DNA of 64,000 nt from Variovorax boronicumulans (GTDB lineage: Bacteria; Pseudomonadota; Gammaproteobacteria; Burkholderiales; Burkholderiaceae_C). The translations under genes were made by a program, and so were the position numbers. Under the pieces are notes generated by a model. It worked only from the letters and a program-made list of their open reading frames with translations. It was not told the DNA's origin and ran no database searches. The DNA lies in the NCBI RefSeq assembly GCF_029892485.1, contig NZ_JARXVG010000003.1:480096-544095 (forward strand), read 5' to 3'. Below are positions 55,965-64,000 of this stretch, piece by piece. How positions within the stretch are numbered: position 1 is the stretch's first letter; every line of letters starts with the position of its first letter.

Positions 55965-56765
55965 TCAGTCGCCGCCGTGGCAGCAAGAACCCGTTGCCGC
56001 CTTCGCAACATCCGGCGCGGGTTCGTAGCGGTCGTGGTGCCGCACCCAGTCCATCGCATACACCGGGTTGTGCTCGTCGCGCCCCTTGGGTGTGAGGTCC
56101 AGCAGGTTGTAGGTGCCCATCATCACTTCGACGCCGCGCTCGTAGGTCGAGTAGGTGTGGAAGACCTCGCCTGCGTCGTCCTTGCAGAACACGCTCACGC
56201 CGGGCGCCTCTTGCGCCGGGAAGGGCCGCACGCTGTAGTTGTAGTAGACCTCGCCCTGGCCCTCGGCCCACTCGTCCGGCTTGAAGCTCACGGCGAAGTC
56301 GTAGTTGAAGTCGTTGTCGTGCGCCGACACCCACTTGAAGCGCCAGCCCATGCGCTGGCGAAAGCGCTCGATCTCGGCCAGCGGCGCGCGCGAGACGACC
56401 AGCATCGTGATGTCGCGGTTCGCCAGGTGCACCTGCATGCCTTCGATGTGGTCGGCCATGAACGAGCAGCTCGGGCAGCCTTGTTCCCATTCCGGGCCGA
56501 GCATGAAGTGCTGCACCACCAGCTGGCGGCGGCCTTCGAAAAGATCGGCGAGCGTGCGCCGGCCCTCGGGGGCGTCGAAGGTGTAGCCCTTCGCGATGCG
56601 CGTCCACGGCAATGCGCGGCGCTCGCTGGCGATCTGGTCGCGCAGGTGCGTCAGCTCTTTCTCGCGCGCCAGCAGCGCCTTGCGCTGGACGAGCCATCGG
56701 TCCTTCGACACGACGGGGTGGTTCTTGAGGGTGCCTGTTTCTGCGGCGGCGGTTGTGGTGGTCAT
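55965..56765 (-). CDS. DUF899 thioredoxin-like protein
   Basis: The 266-residue protein has the DUF899 core: FEGRRQLVVQHFMLGPEWEQ, then GCPSCSFMADHIEGMQVHLA, with the CPSC pair in thioredoxin position, KWVSAHDNDFNYDFAVSF, and FHTYSTYERGVEVMMGTYNL. It ends in CCHGGD. Family members are thioredoxin-fold proteins of unclear function. The ATG at 56765 is supported by a reversed AAGGAG 7 bases before. It may form an operon with the membrane protein downstream. Confidence 0.9.
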   Translation of the reverse strand: MTTTTAAAETGTLKNHPVVSKDRWLVQRKALLAREKELTHLRDQIASERRALPWTRIAKGYTFDAPEGRRTLADLFEGRRQLVVQHFMLGPEWEQGCPSCSFMADHIEGMQVHLANRDITMLVVSRAPLAEIERFRQRMGWRFKWVSAHDNDFNYDFAVSFKPDEWAEGQGEVYYNYSVRPFPAQEAPGVSVFCKDDAGEVFHTYSTYERGVEVMMGTYNLLDLTPKGRDEHNPVYAMDWVRHHDRYEPAPDVAKAATGSCCHGGD

Positions 56766-56915
56766 GCATTTCTCCTTGGCCCAATGGGCCGTTCGAGGTT
56801 CTTCCATGCGCGGCGCCACCCGCCGGGCGGTCGGCGCGCTCGTCTCCGGTCGACAGACCGAAAGGGGGTTGTCAGCGCGAAGGCATCGCTGCCCTGCGCA
56901 CCGAGGGTGCTGGGC

Positions 56916-57584
56916 TCAGGCCCGCGCGGCTCTGGGGCGTCGCACGGCGCGGACTTTTCCGCTGTTGCCGCCACCGCAATAGAAGAGGTCGGCCCCGTCG
57001 GACTCGAGCCCGCTGATGTGCACGCCGCGTGGCATTTCCAGCCGGTCGAGCACGGCGCCGCTCTCGGGGTCGATATGGCGCAGCTCGCTCTCGTCGCCTT
57101 CCCAGGTGGCGTGCCACAACTCGCCGTCGACCCAGGTCACGCCGGTGACGAAGCGGTTCGACTCGATGGTGCGCAGCACCGCGCCGGTGGCGGGGTCGAT
57201 CTGGTGGATCTTGCGGTCGCGGTACTGGCCCACCCACAGGCTGCCCTCGGCCCAGGTGAGGCCCGAGTCGGCGCCGTGGCCGGGTGCGGGAATCGACGCC
57301 AGCACGTCGCCGGTCGCGGGGTCGATCTTGTCGATGCGCTCCTCGGCAATCTGGTAGAGGTGCTTGCCGTCGAAGGCGGTCCCGGCGTCGGCGGCGCGGT
57401 CCAGCGTGCGGGTGTGCTCGCCGCTCCCGGGGTCGAAGGCGATCAGCCGGGCCCCTGTGGCGGCCCACACGCGCTGGCCGTCGTGCGTCAGGCCGCCGAC
57501 CTTGTCGACGCCGTCGAAGGGACCGTACTCGCGCACGATCTCGGCGATGCGCGAGGCGGGCTGGCTGTCTGTCTTGCTGGTCAT
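56916..57584 (-). CDS. Vgb/SMP-30-like propeller protein
   Basis: The 222-residue protein shows repeated blades of about 40 residues: YGPFDGVDKVGGLTHDGQRV, AFDPGSGEHTRTLDRAADAG, KIDPATGDVLASIPAPGHGA, QIDPATGAVLRTIESNRFVT and HIDPESGAVLDRLEMPRGVH. The D-P-x-(T/S)-G repeat resembles Vgb/SMP-30-type propellers. No signal peptide, so cytoplasmic. The duplicated 25-base motif lies about 73 bases upstream of the start. The upstream neighbour on the same strand is the TPR/HTH gene. Confidence 0.85.
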   Translation of the reverse strand: MTSKTDSQPASRIAEIVREYGPFDGVDKVGGLTHDGQRVWAATGARLIAFDPGSGEHTRTLDRAADAGTAFDGKHLYQIAEERIDKIDPATGDVLASIPAPGHGADSGLTWAEGSLWVGQYRDRKIHQIDPATGAVLRTIESNRFVTGVTWVDGELWHATWEGDESELRHIDPESGAVLDRLEMPRGVHISGLESDGADLFYCGGGNSGKVRAVRRPRAARA

Positions 57585-57634
57585 CGTTGGCTCCTTGTGG
57601 GGAGGCACCGCGGATCGGCGCCTTGGAGACAACT

Positions 57635-58855
57635 CTATTCAATCGGCAGCGCGGCGGGGAGTAACAAGATCGTCGTGAATCCCGCGAGCGGTGGCGCGAG
57701 CCAGCGCTGCGCCCGCGCCCGCCCGATGGCGCGCACGCGTCCCTCGGACTCCAGCTCAGCCAGTGCGCGCTGCACGGTGCGCTGGCTGGCGCCCAGCGCG
57801 AGCGCGAGGGCCGAAGTCGACCAGGCCGCGCCGTCGGACAGCAGCGCCACCAGCGAGGCCTGGTCGCCGTCGATGGGCGGCGCCAGCACGACCACCTCGC
57901 GCCCGTCGCGCGGCTTGAGGGCGAAGCCGCGCGCGGTGGCCTCGATGCCGGCCTCTGCCGCAACGAGCGCGCGCAGCCGGCCGATCTCGACGCGCAGGCG
58001 CGCGCGCAGTGTCTCGTCGGGGTGGCGGGTGTTGAAGGCGCTGGCGATCAGGGCTTCGCGCTCGACATCGCCGGGCCAGGCCTCCGCGAGCGCACGCGCC
58101 AGCGCGAAGAGCACCGGCCGGCGCGCGAGCGGTCGCCACGCATCGCCGGCCCCCACGCCGCGGCGGCACGCATCGACCACCAGCGCGTCCGAGGCGAGGA
58201 GCGCGGCCACCTCGTCCAGGCCCAGCGACGTTTCGCCACCGGGAAAGAGCCGCCGTGCGGCGGGGCGGTCGAGTGCGGCCTGCGCCTCTTCCACCTCGGC
58301 CGCGAGCGCCGGCACGCGGGCGCGCCCGGCGGCCTCGTGGGCGCGGGCCAGCGATGCGCGCGCAGGGCCGACGCGCAGCGAGCGCAATGCCAACTCGGCG
58401 GCGGTGAGGTGGGCCACGGCGGCGAGTGGCGGCGACAGCGCGTGTCCATCGAGCAGCGCCAGCGCAGCAGCGGCCTCGTCGAGGCGCCCGAGCAGCAGAA
58501 GCCTGCGCGCCGCGATCAGCCGCGCCTGCAACGCGTTGGCGAGATCGTCATGCGCTTCGAGCGTGGCCGCAGCGGCCGCGAGCGCGCGCGGCGAACCGCC
58601 GAGGTCGCGCATGGCCATCGCAACTTCCGCCTCCGCGACGACGCAGCGCGCACGTGCCAGTTCTTCGTGCGTGCCGAATCCGCGCGCCGCGCGCCGCAGC
58701 AGTTCGCGGGCGCGCGGGTGTTCGCCGAGCTGGGCCATGGCAATGCCGCGCAAAGCCAGCGCCGGCGGATCGTCGCGCAGCGCGACCCGCTTGAGGGCGC
58801 CGAGCGCATCGCCGGCGGCCAGGGCGCGGGCGGAGGCGGCGATCAGGGAATCCAT
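57635..58855 (-). CDS. TPR-like protein with C-terminal winged helix
   Basis: The 406-residue protein is Ala-rich helical with TPR-like repeats (residues about 10-200) such as LALRGIAMAQLGEHPRAREL and LHLTAAELALRSLRVG-like units. Residues about 310-390 form a winged helix: ASLVALLSDGAAWSTSALAL, then ALGASQRTVQRALAELESEG. It probably regulates transcription, possibly of the propeller gene 50 bases downstream. Its last codons (GFTTILLLP) are encoded by the duplicated 25-base motif. No close known family is recognised. Confidence 0.82.
   Translation of the reverse strand: MDSLIAASARALAAGDALGALKRVALRDDPPALALRGIAMAQLGEHPRARELLRRAARGFGTHEELARARCVVAEAEVAMAMRDLGGSPRALAAAAATLEAHDDLANALQARLIAARRLLLLGRLDEAAAALALLDGHALSPPLAAVAHLTAAELALRSLRVGPARASLARAHEAAGRARVPALAAEVEEAQAALDRPAARRLFPGGETSLGLDEVAALLASDALVVDACRRGVGAGDAWRPLARRPVLFALARALAEAWPGDVEREALIASAFNTRHPDETLRARLRVEIGRLRALVAAEAGIEATARGFALKPRDGREVVVLAPPIDGDQASLVALLSDGAAWSTSALALALGASQRTVQRALAELESEGRVRAIGRARAQRWLAPPLAGFTTILLLPAALPIE
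57657..57681. repeat. Second copy of the 25-base duplicated motif
   Basis: Identical to 49354-49378. This copy lies inside the 3' end of the TPR/HTH gene and 73 bases upstream of the propeller gene start. Its coding frame reads FTTILLLP here, but the frame is shifted after the motif at the other site. It may be a promoter or operator embedded in the end of the regulator gene. Confidence 0.7.
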
Positions 58856-58961
58856 GGGCGCCGAGGCTACACCGCCGCCGGGCGACATCGGCCCCTTCCT
58901 CCGGCGGGCATGCTTCCTCCCGTCCTACATGCACCGCGCGGCTTGGCCCCAGGATCGCGGC

Positions 58962-59300
58962 ATGAACAAACTGATCCTTGTAGGCGTGAGCGTGGCCGCG
59001 TGGTGTTCCTTCGCCACGGCCGAACCCGTGAAGGTGCCCATCGAAAGCAGCGAGAAGGGCACCGTCTACGTGGCGCCCAACGTCAACTCGACCGAAACCT
59101 CGGCCTACACCAAGGGTGCGACCGTCGGCGTGCAGCGGCCCGACGGCAGCGGCACGTACATCGGCACCGACACCTCCATGCCCAAGCCGGTGTACTCGCT
59201 GGGCGCCAGCACGGGCGGCAACGTGTCGCTCACGGGCGGGGTGTCTTCCGACGGCAAGGCCAACAACGGGGTGAAGGCCGGGGTCAACATCAAGTACTGA
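58962..59300 (+). CDS. Small exported protein
   Basis: The 112-residue protein has a signal peptide (MNKLILVGVSVAAWCSFATA) and a Gly/Thr/Ser-rich, low-aromatic mature part with NSTETSAYTKGATVGVQRP, STGGNVSLTGGVSSDGKA and a terminal GVNIKY. It resembles small beta-rich envelope proteins. It is divergent from the TPR/HTH gene. No domain is recognised with certainty, and no ribosome site beyond AGGA upstream was seen. Confidence 0.78.
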   Translation: MNKLILVGVSVAAWCSFATAEPVKVPIESSEKGTVYVAPNVNSTETSAYTKGATVGVQRPDGSGTYIGTDTSMPKPVYSLGASTGGNVSLTGGVSSDGKANNGVKAGVNIKY

Positions 59301-59350
59301 TCCGGCGTGGCGGCTAGACTCTTGCGCACCACCGCTTGAGGAGACCCCTG

Positions 59351-59749
59351 ATGTCGATCGACACCCTCGCCACCTGGCACCGGCTCGTCAAGGCGCACGA
59401 CGCCAAAGGCCTGGACGATTTGCTGGACGACGACGCCGTCTTCCTCTCGCCCGTGGTGCACAAGCCGCAGTTGGGCAAGGCCATCACCGCAAAGTACCTG
59501 GGCGCGGCCTTCCATGTCTTCTTCAACGACAGCTTCCGCTATGTGCGCGAGCTCAAGGGCGAGCGCGATGCGGTGCTCGAATTCGAGGTCGAGATCGACG
59601 GCATCTCGGTCAACGGCGTCGACATGATCAAGTGGAACGACGCAGGCCTGATCACCGAGTTCAAGGTGATGCTGCGGCCCCTGAAGGCCGTGAACCTGAT
59701 CCACGAGAAGATGGGCGCGATGCTGCAGGCGGCTTCATCGCTGTCCTAG
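59351..59749 (+). CDS. NTF2-like protein
   Basis: The 132-residue protein has an NTF2-like fold: TWHRLVKAHDAKGLDDLLDD, DAVFLSPVVHKPQLGKAITA, KYLGAAFHVFFNDSFRYVRE and EFEVEIDGISVNGVDMIKWN. It may be a small-molecule binding protein or isomerase. GAGGAG before the ATG at 59351 decides this start over an upstream ATG 15 bases earlier. Convergent with the GNAT gene, three bases between stops. Confidence 0.86.
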   Translation: MSIDTLATWHRLVKAHDAKGLDDLLDDDAVFLSPVVHKPQLGKAITAKYLGAAFHVFFNDSFRYVRELKGERDAVLEFEVEIDGISVNGVDMIKWNDAGLITEFKVMLRPLKAVNLIHEKMGAMLQAASSLS

Positions 59750-59752
59750 CCT

Positions 59753-60226
59753 TCAGACCAACGTGCCGTACACGATGAACCCGTCGTGCGTGGCCACCTT
59801 GTCGTAGAGCGTGCGCCCCGCCGTATTGGTCACATGCGTCTGCCAGTAGACGCGGTGGCCGCCCACGCGCTGCGCATGCGCGTACACGCCCTGGATCAAC
59901 TGGCGGCCCACGCCCTGGCCGCGCTCCGATGACAGCGTGAACAGGTCCGACAGGTAGCAGGTCGGCTCGATGCGCGTGGTGCTTCGGTGAAAGAGGTAGT
60001 GCGCCAGCCCCACGAGCTGGCCATCGCGCTCCGCGACCAGCGCATGCAGCGGTTCGTAGGCATCGAAGAAGCGCTGCCATGTGACCTGCGTGATCGCATC
60101 GGGCAACGCGGTTTCGCCCTCGCGGCCGTAGAAGGCGTTGTAGCCGTCCCAGAGCGGCTTCCAGCCTGCGTAGTCTTCGGGTACCGGTGGGCGGATGAGG
60201 AGAGAAGAAGAAGAGGTCGTCGTCAT
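59753..60226 (-). CDS. GNAT-family N-acetyltransferase
   Basis: The 157-residue protein has the GNAT acetyl-CoA site LFTLSSERGQGVGRQLIQGV, with the R-G-x-G-V-G-R motif, then GHRVYWQTHVTNTAGRTLYD and KVATHDGFIVYGTL. AWKPLWDGYNAFYGREGETA near the start is typical of the subfamily. The acceptor is unknown. It has no close operon partner; the FAD oxidase gene downstream on the minus strand ends only 41 bases upstream of this gene. Confidence 0.9.
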   Translation of the reverse strand: MTTTSSSSLLIRPPVPEDYAGWKPLWDGYNAFYGREGETALPDAITQVTWQRFFDAYEPLHALVAERDGQLVGLAHYLFHRSTTRIEPTCYLSDLFTLSSERGQGVGRQLIQGVYAHAQRVGGHRVYWQTHVTNTAGRTLYDKVATHDGFIVYGTLV

Positions 60227-60267
60227 GCACCGGATTGCAACACGACACGGCCGGTGCCTTCAATCAA

Positions 60268-61761
60268 CTACTTCTCGTCGCGCAGCCAATACCACTTGTA
60301 AAGCGCGCGCTGCCCGATGCGCCGGAACGGCGCGAACGCGCGCGACTCGACCAGCCCCATCACGTTCGGGAACGGCAGCGGCGAGCGGTAGATCGGCAGC
60401 TCGAGCACGTCCTTGCCCGCGTCCTTGCCCGCCAGGCGCTCGGCCAGCCGCTTGCCGGCCCAGGTCGAGAACGACACGCCGTTGCCGCCGTAGCCCACCG
60501 CGTACCAGATCTTCTTGTCCGCATCGGGCTGCGTGATGCGCGGCATCATGTCGTGGCTCATGTCGACCCAGCCCCACCACGAGTAGTCGATGCGGATGCC
60601 CGCGAGCGGCGGAAACTTGCGCGCGATCGCATCGGTGAGCAGCTTCAGGTGCACCGGGTGCTCGGCATCGGCGCCGCTCACCGCGCTGCGGCTGCCGATC
60701 TGCAGCCGGTTGCCCTTGAGCAGCCGGTAGTAGAAGCGCAGCGTGCGCGTGTCGGTCAGGAAGGTGTGCGACCTGAAATTGGTCGCCGCCAGCTCCGCAT
60801 CGCTGAGCGGCCGCGTCACCACCGAGTTCGAGAGGATCGGCATGATCCGGTTCTTGAGCATCGGGCTGAGCGCCTGCCCCGTATAGCCGCCTGTGCACAC
60901 CGCCACGCGGCGCGCGCGCACCGTGCCGGCCGGCGTCTGCAGGTGGTGTATGCCGTCGATGGTGTGCCAGCCCTGCACCGGGCTCGATGTGTGCACCGTC
61001 ACCCCCAGCGCGCGCGCGCGGCGCAGGAGCCCGAAGGTGAACTTCAGCGGATGGATGCCGATGCCCTCGGCCTCGAACATCGCGCCCTTGGCTTCGCGTT
61101 CGTCGCAGTAGTCGCGCCGCAGTTCCTCGGTGCCCATCATCCGCGTGGCGTAGCCGAAGGTCTCGCGCATCAGCCGGGCCTCGGCCTCCAAGCCCACGAG
61201 CTTCTCGGGCCGGTGTGCCAGGTAGAGGTGGCCGCCGTCGAAGGCATCGCAGTCGATCTGCGTGGTGAGGTGGCGAAAGTTCTCGAAGCCGCTGCGGATT
61301 TCCGCATCGAGTTTCTTCGCGGTGTCCAGGCCCCAGCGTTCGATCCACTGAGAGCGCTTGAGCCGCCCGCTTGCGTTCTGGCCTTGCCCGCCGCTGCGGC
61401 TCGAACACCCCCAGGCGGCCTGGTTGGCCTCGAGCACCGTGGCCTGGATGCCGTGCTCCTGCGCCAGGTACAGCGCGGTCGCCATGCCCGTGGCGCCCGA
61501 GCCGATGATCGCCACGTCCACGTCGATGTCGTTCAGCAGCGGGCCGTCGTCCTCCGGCGGCGTGCCCGCGCTCGCCACCCACCACGTGGGCGCGTAGGCG
61601 CGGCCGGCGCCCGGGTCGGATGCGAGCAGCGGGTCGTATTGCGGGTCGTAGGGGCGAAAAGGGGATTGCGGCGGTTGCATGGGGGCGGCGCCGTCGATCG
61701 ATGCGGCGCTGGCGGCGGAAGATGAAGAAGTGAATCGGGCGGTCCCTGCTGCATTGGTCAT
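60268..61761 (-). CDS. DAO-type FAD-dependent amine oxidase (PuuB-like)
   Basis: The 497-residue flavoprotein has the FAD-binding motif DVDVAIIGSGATGMATALYL followed by VLEANQAAWGCSSRSGGQGQ, a segment like gamma-glutamylputrescine oxidase. The end contains YSWWGWVDMSHDMMPRITQP, YAVGYGGNGVSFSTWAGKRL and FRRIGQRALYKWYW. It should oxidise an amine, giving peroxide. The NTF2-like gene lies 36 bases upstream, and a MocR gene divergently further on, so an amine- or amino acid-induced operon is likely. Confidence 0.92.
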   Translation of the reverse strand: MTNAAGTARFTSSSSAASAASIDGAAPMQPPQSPFRPYDPQYDPLLASDPGAGRAYAPTWWVASAGTPPEDDGPLLNDIDVDVAIIGSGATGMATALYLAQEHGIQATVLEANQAAWGCSSRSGGQGQNASGRLKRSQWIERWGLDTAKKLDAEIRSGFENFRHLTTQIDCDAFDGGHLYLAHRPEKLVGLEAEARLMRETFGYATRMMGTEELRRDYCDEREAKGAMFEAEGIGIHPLKFTFGLLRRARALGVTVHTSSPVQGWHTIDGIHHLQTPAGTVRARRVAVCTGGYTGQALSPMLKNRIMPILSNSVVTRPLSDAELAATNFRSHTFLTDTRTLRFYYRLLKGNRLQIGSRSAVSGADAEHPVHLKLLTDAIARKFPPLAGIRIDYSWWGWVDMSHDMMPRITQPDADKKIWYAVGYGGNGVSFSTWAGKRLAERLAGKDAGKDVLELPIYRSPLPFPNVMGLVESRAFAPFRRIGQRALYKWYWLRDEK

Positions 61762-61797
61762 GAGAGCGCTCCAGGTGAAGGAGAAAGGCCGTATCGC

Positions 61798-62208
61798 CTA
61801 GGCCGCATTCGCCGCGGGCAGGTTCGGCCGGGCCTTGCGGAACACGTTCTTCAGGTGGATCTTTCCGTCCCTGAAGGTGAAGACGTCGATGCCGTCGGTC
61901 TCGATGCGGCTGCCGTCGGCGGCGGTGCCGGTGAAGGTCCATTGCGAGGTGCCGAAGTCGCCGTGCACGAAGTGCCGGCCGTTGACCCACTGCGCATCGG
62001 GCACCGCCTGCCACGCGCCCGCGAAGGCCTTGCGCACGGCCTCGGTGCCGGTGTGGCGCGTGCCGCAGGCATCGGGGCCGGCGGCGGTCTGGAAGATGCA
62101 GTCCGGCGTCATGAAGCCCATCAGCGCATCGATGTCGTGGCGGTTCCAGGCGTCGCTGAAGGCGGCGAGGGTGTCGGTGGTCACTGAAGGGGAAGACGGG
62201 TCGGTCAC
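61798..62208 (-). CDS. SnoaL/NTF2-like protein upstream of the amine oxidase
   Basis: The 136-residue protein shows the SnoaL_2-type fold: TDTLAAFSDAWNRHDIDALM, GFMTPDCIFQTAAGPDACGT, TEAVRKAFAGAWQAVPDAQW and DGIDVFTFRDGKIHLKNVFR. It precedes the FAD oxidase gene by 36 bases on the same strand and is probably co-transcribed. Divergent MocR gene starts 145 bases away. Ligand unknown. Confidence 0.87.
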   Translation of the reverse strand: MTDPSSPSVTTDTLAAFSDAWNRHDIDALMGFMTPDCIFQTAAGPDACGTRHTGTEAVRKAFAGAWQAVPDAQWVNGRHFVHGDFGTSQWTFTGTAADGSRIETDGIDVFTFRDGKIHLKNVFRKARPNLPAANAA

Positions 62209-62353
62209 GCGGGAGCTCCGGGCGGAAAAATGAATGGCACAAGCCTAGGCAGCGGGGTGCCGGCGCGATAGGTCCAGATGGGGGGATTCGACCGAGCCAG
62301 AAGGCCGTCAAAGCGCCACGCCGGCGGATGCCTGCCCTAAACTGCGGCGCACC

Positions 62354-63892
62354 ATGCCCCCGAATCCGCGATCCACCCAGTGGGCGCAGCTGTTCGCGTT
62401 GCCCGACCAGCCGGCACTGCCATTGCAGGCGCGCCTGCGAACCGCCGTGGTGCAGGCGATCCTCGAAGAGCACCTGGCGCCCGGCGCGCCGCTGCCCTCG
62501 TCGCGCGAACTGGCGGCGCTGCTCGGGCTGAGCCGCAACACCGTCACCTCGGCGTACCTGCAACTGATCGACGAAGGCTTTCTGGAAGCGCGTCCGCGCA
62601 GCGGCGTGTTCGTGGCGCTCGATGCGCGCCCCTTGTCCGCCGTGCATGCGGAGCCGCTGGTCGGCCGCAGCGGGCAGGCGAGCCAGCCGCCCGACTGGCC
62701 GGGCCGCGTGCTGCGCTCGCTGGTCGACAAGCCCACGCTCTCCAAGCCCGACCGATGGCGCGACTACCCCTACCCCTTTGTCTACGGCAACTACGACCCG
62801 CAGCTTTTTCCGACCGAAGACTTCCGCGAATGCTGCGCGCGCAGCCTGGCCCGCTCGCAGCTGCCGCACTGGACGCCGGACTTCGAGACCGACGACGTGC
62901 CCGACCTCATCGAGCAGATCCGCACCCGCCTCCTGCCCCGGCGCGGCGTGTTCGCGCTGAAGGAAGAGATCCTCGTCACCATGGGCGCGCAGCACGCCTA
63001 CTACCTGCTGGCCGAGGCGTTGTTCGACGAGCAGACGCGCGTCGGTCTCGAAGAGCCCGGGCATCCGCATGCGCGCAACAGCTTCTCATTGCGGCAGCCC
63101 AAGTGGGTGGAGGTGGATGTCGATGAAGACGGCCTCGTGGTCGATGCGTTGCCCGCGGCCGACTACATGTTCGTCACGCCCTCGCACCAGAGTCCGACCA
63201 CCGCGACGCTGAGCCTGGAGCGGCGGCAGTGGCTGCTGCGCAAGGCCGAGCTGCAGGACTTCGTGATCATCGAAGACGACTACGAGGCGGAGAACCTGTA
63301 CGAAGGGGCGCCGATGCCTGCGTTGAAGAGCCTCGACAAGACGGGGCGGGTGATCTACGTGGGCTCGGTGTCGAAGAGCCTGTCGCCTGCGCTGCGGCTG
63401 GGGTTCATCGTGGCGCCTCGGGCGTTGATCAAGGAACTGCGGCTGATCCGGCATGCGATGGTGCGGCATCCGAGTGCGTTCCTGCAGCATGCGTATGCGT
63501 TGTTTCTTTCGTTGGGGCATCACGAGTCGCATGCGCGGCGGGTGAATCATGCGATGCAGGAGAGGTTGGCTATTGCTGCGCAGGCGCTGCGGGATCATTT
63601 GCCGGATTTCGAGTTTCGGTTGCCTTCTGGGGGGGCTTCGATCTGGGTGCAGGCGCCTACTTGGGTCGATGCGAACGAGCTTTCTCTTATGGCTCGCAAC
63701 CACGGGGTGCTGATCGAGGCGGGTGACGTGTTCTTTGCTCGGCCTCCGTATCCTTGTCCGTTCTTTCGGCTGCGGTTGTCTTCTATTGCTGCTTCGCAGA
63801 TTCCGGCTGGGGTTCGGGCTTTGGGGATGGCTGTGGAGGAGTTGGCTTTGGCGCGTGGGGAGAAGCGGGCTGCTGGGCTTCGTTCGCATTGA
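62354..63892 (+). CDS. MocR/GabR-family PLP-dependent regulator (second)
   Basis: The 512-residue protein has a GntR winged helix (LQARLRTAVVQAILEEHLAP, later GLSRNTVTSAYLQLIDEGFL) joined to an aminotransferase I domain. PLP features include PHARNSFSL, TPSHQSPTTATLSLERRQWL, VIIEDDYEAENLYEGAPMPA and the Schiff-base Lys in YVGSVSKSLSPALRLGFIV. It probably regulates the divergent NTF2/FAD oxidase operon in response to an amine. From about base 63400 to the stop, codon use shifts strongly towards T-ending codons. Confidence 0.93.
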   Translation: MPPNPRSTQWAQLFALPDQPALPLQARLRTAVVQAILEEHLAPGAPLPSSRELAALLGLSRNTVTSAYLQLIDEGFLEARPRSGVFVALDARPLSAVHAEPLVGRSGQASQPPDWPGRVLRSLVDKPTLSKPDRWRDYPYPFVYGNYDPQLFPTEDFRECCARSLARSQLPHWTPDFETDDVPDLIEQIRTRLLPRRGVFALKEEILVTMGAQHAYYLLAEALFDEQTRVGLEEPGHPHARNSFSLRQPKWVEVDVDEDGLVVDALPAADYMFVTPSHQSPTTATLSLERRQWLLRKAELQDFVIIEDDYEAENLYEGAPMPALKSLDKTGRVIYVGSVSKSLSPALRLGFIVAPRALIKELRLIRHAMVRHPSAFLQHAYALFLSLGHHESHARRVNHAMQERLAIAAQALRDHLPDFEFRLPSGGASIWVQAPTWVDANELSLMARNHGVLIEAGDVFFARPPYPCPFFRLRLSSIAASQIPAGVRALGMAVEELALARGEKRAAGLRSH

Positions 63893-63934
63893 TTTGTTTT
63901 GTTTTCCGAGGCCGGGTCTCGCCCCGGCGGGCGA

Positions 63935-63968
63935 CCTACTTTTCTTTGCTTCGCCAAAGAAAAGTAGG
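63935..63968. repeat. Perfect 14-base-pair hairpin repeat
   Basis: CCTACTTTTCTTTG (63935-63948) and CAAAGAAAAGTAGG (63955-63968) pair perfectly around CTTCGC, 42 bases past the MocR stop. From memory, this CTTTTCTTTG...CAAAGAAAAG unit is a frequent palindromic repeat in Comamonadaceae genomes. It may be a REP-type element and could also act as a transcript end. The window ends 32 bases later. Confidence 0.75.
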
Positions 63969-64000
63969 CAAAAGAAAGGCGACCCCACTGTCTGCGACCC

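Noticed and set aside
55788..59300. A plus-strand frame of 1170 codons ending in the small exported protein
   Set aside because: Only the last 112 codons carry a signal peptide and protein-like composition; the rest is the antisense of four genes.

Overview
The window looks like a chromosomal segment of a high-GC betaproteobacterium, most likely Comamonadaceae and Variovorax-like. This is inferred from gene content: several Bug/TctC-type solute receptors, many LysR and MocR regulators, a large organosulfur acquisition cluster, and short palindromic repeats of a kind I associate with Comamonadaceae. Coding density is high, there is no gene-free stretch over 300 bases, and I see no tRNA, rRNA, CRISPR array, insertion sequence or prophage.

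Region by region. (1) 1-4310 is a catabolic operon: the end of a CitE-like lyase, two Bug receptors, a family III CoA-transferase and a LigI-like lactonase. (2) 4511-10370 is a cyclic-di-GMP module: an EAL phosphodiesterase, a GspE/PilB-type ATPase whose N-terminus matches the MshEN c-di-GMP-binding motif, and a membrane Cache-PAS-GGDEF cyclase. (3) 10543-19717 is rich in nucleobase salvage: adenine deaminase, an MFS transporter with a LysR regulator, a BMP-type receptor, a LysR/SDR/SMP-30 group, guanine deaminase and dCTP deaminase. (4) 19826-22572 holds a YpfJ-type metallopeptidase, an RhlE helicase and a small lipoprotein. (5) 22702-35483 is two divergent organosulfur operons: an SfnB/DszC-like dehydrogenase, a substrate-binding protein, a thiol dioxygenase and a four-domain rhodanese leftward; three more binding proteins, an SsuD-like monooxygenase, a class II aldolase, one ABC permease/ATPase pair and a membrane cytochrome c rightward.

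(6) 35484-41256 holds an AraC and a LuxR-type regulator, a MocR regulator divergent from a GNAT acetyltransferase, and an M20 peptidase. (7) 41278-47228 has ApaH divergent from a tightly packed set: a CNNM/CorC membrane protein, a zinc-ribbon pseudokinase, a VWA-domain protein, a divergent adenylosuccinate-synthetase paralog and a four-helix membrane protein. This is the best candidate for an undescribed system: signalling proteins joined to a nucleotide-ligase fold whose substrate and guanine-recognition loops are altered. (8) 47235-64000 is accessory: a DUF3883-like protein, NTF2-like proteins, GFA, DUF4259, an XRE/GIY-YIG head-to-head pair, a phospholipase-D lipoprotein with an apparent frameshift, a serine hydrolase, DUF899 and propeller proteins, a TPR/winged-helix protein, an FAD amine oxidase and a second MocR regulator.

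Gene starts were chosen from signal peptides, Shine-Dalgarno-like sequences and stop/start overlaps. Family calls rest on motif recognition by eye, without database searches.
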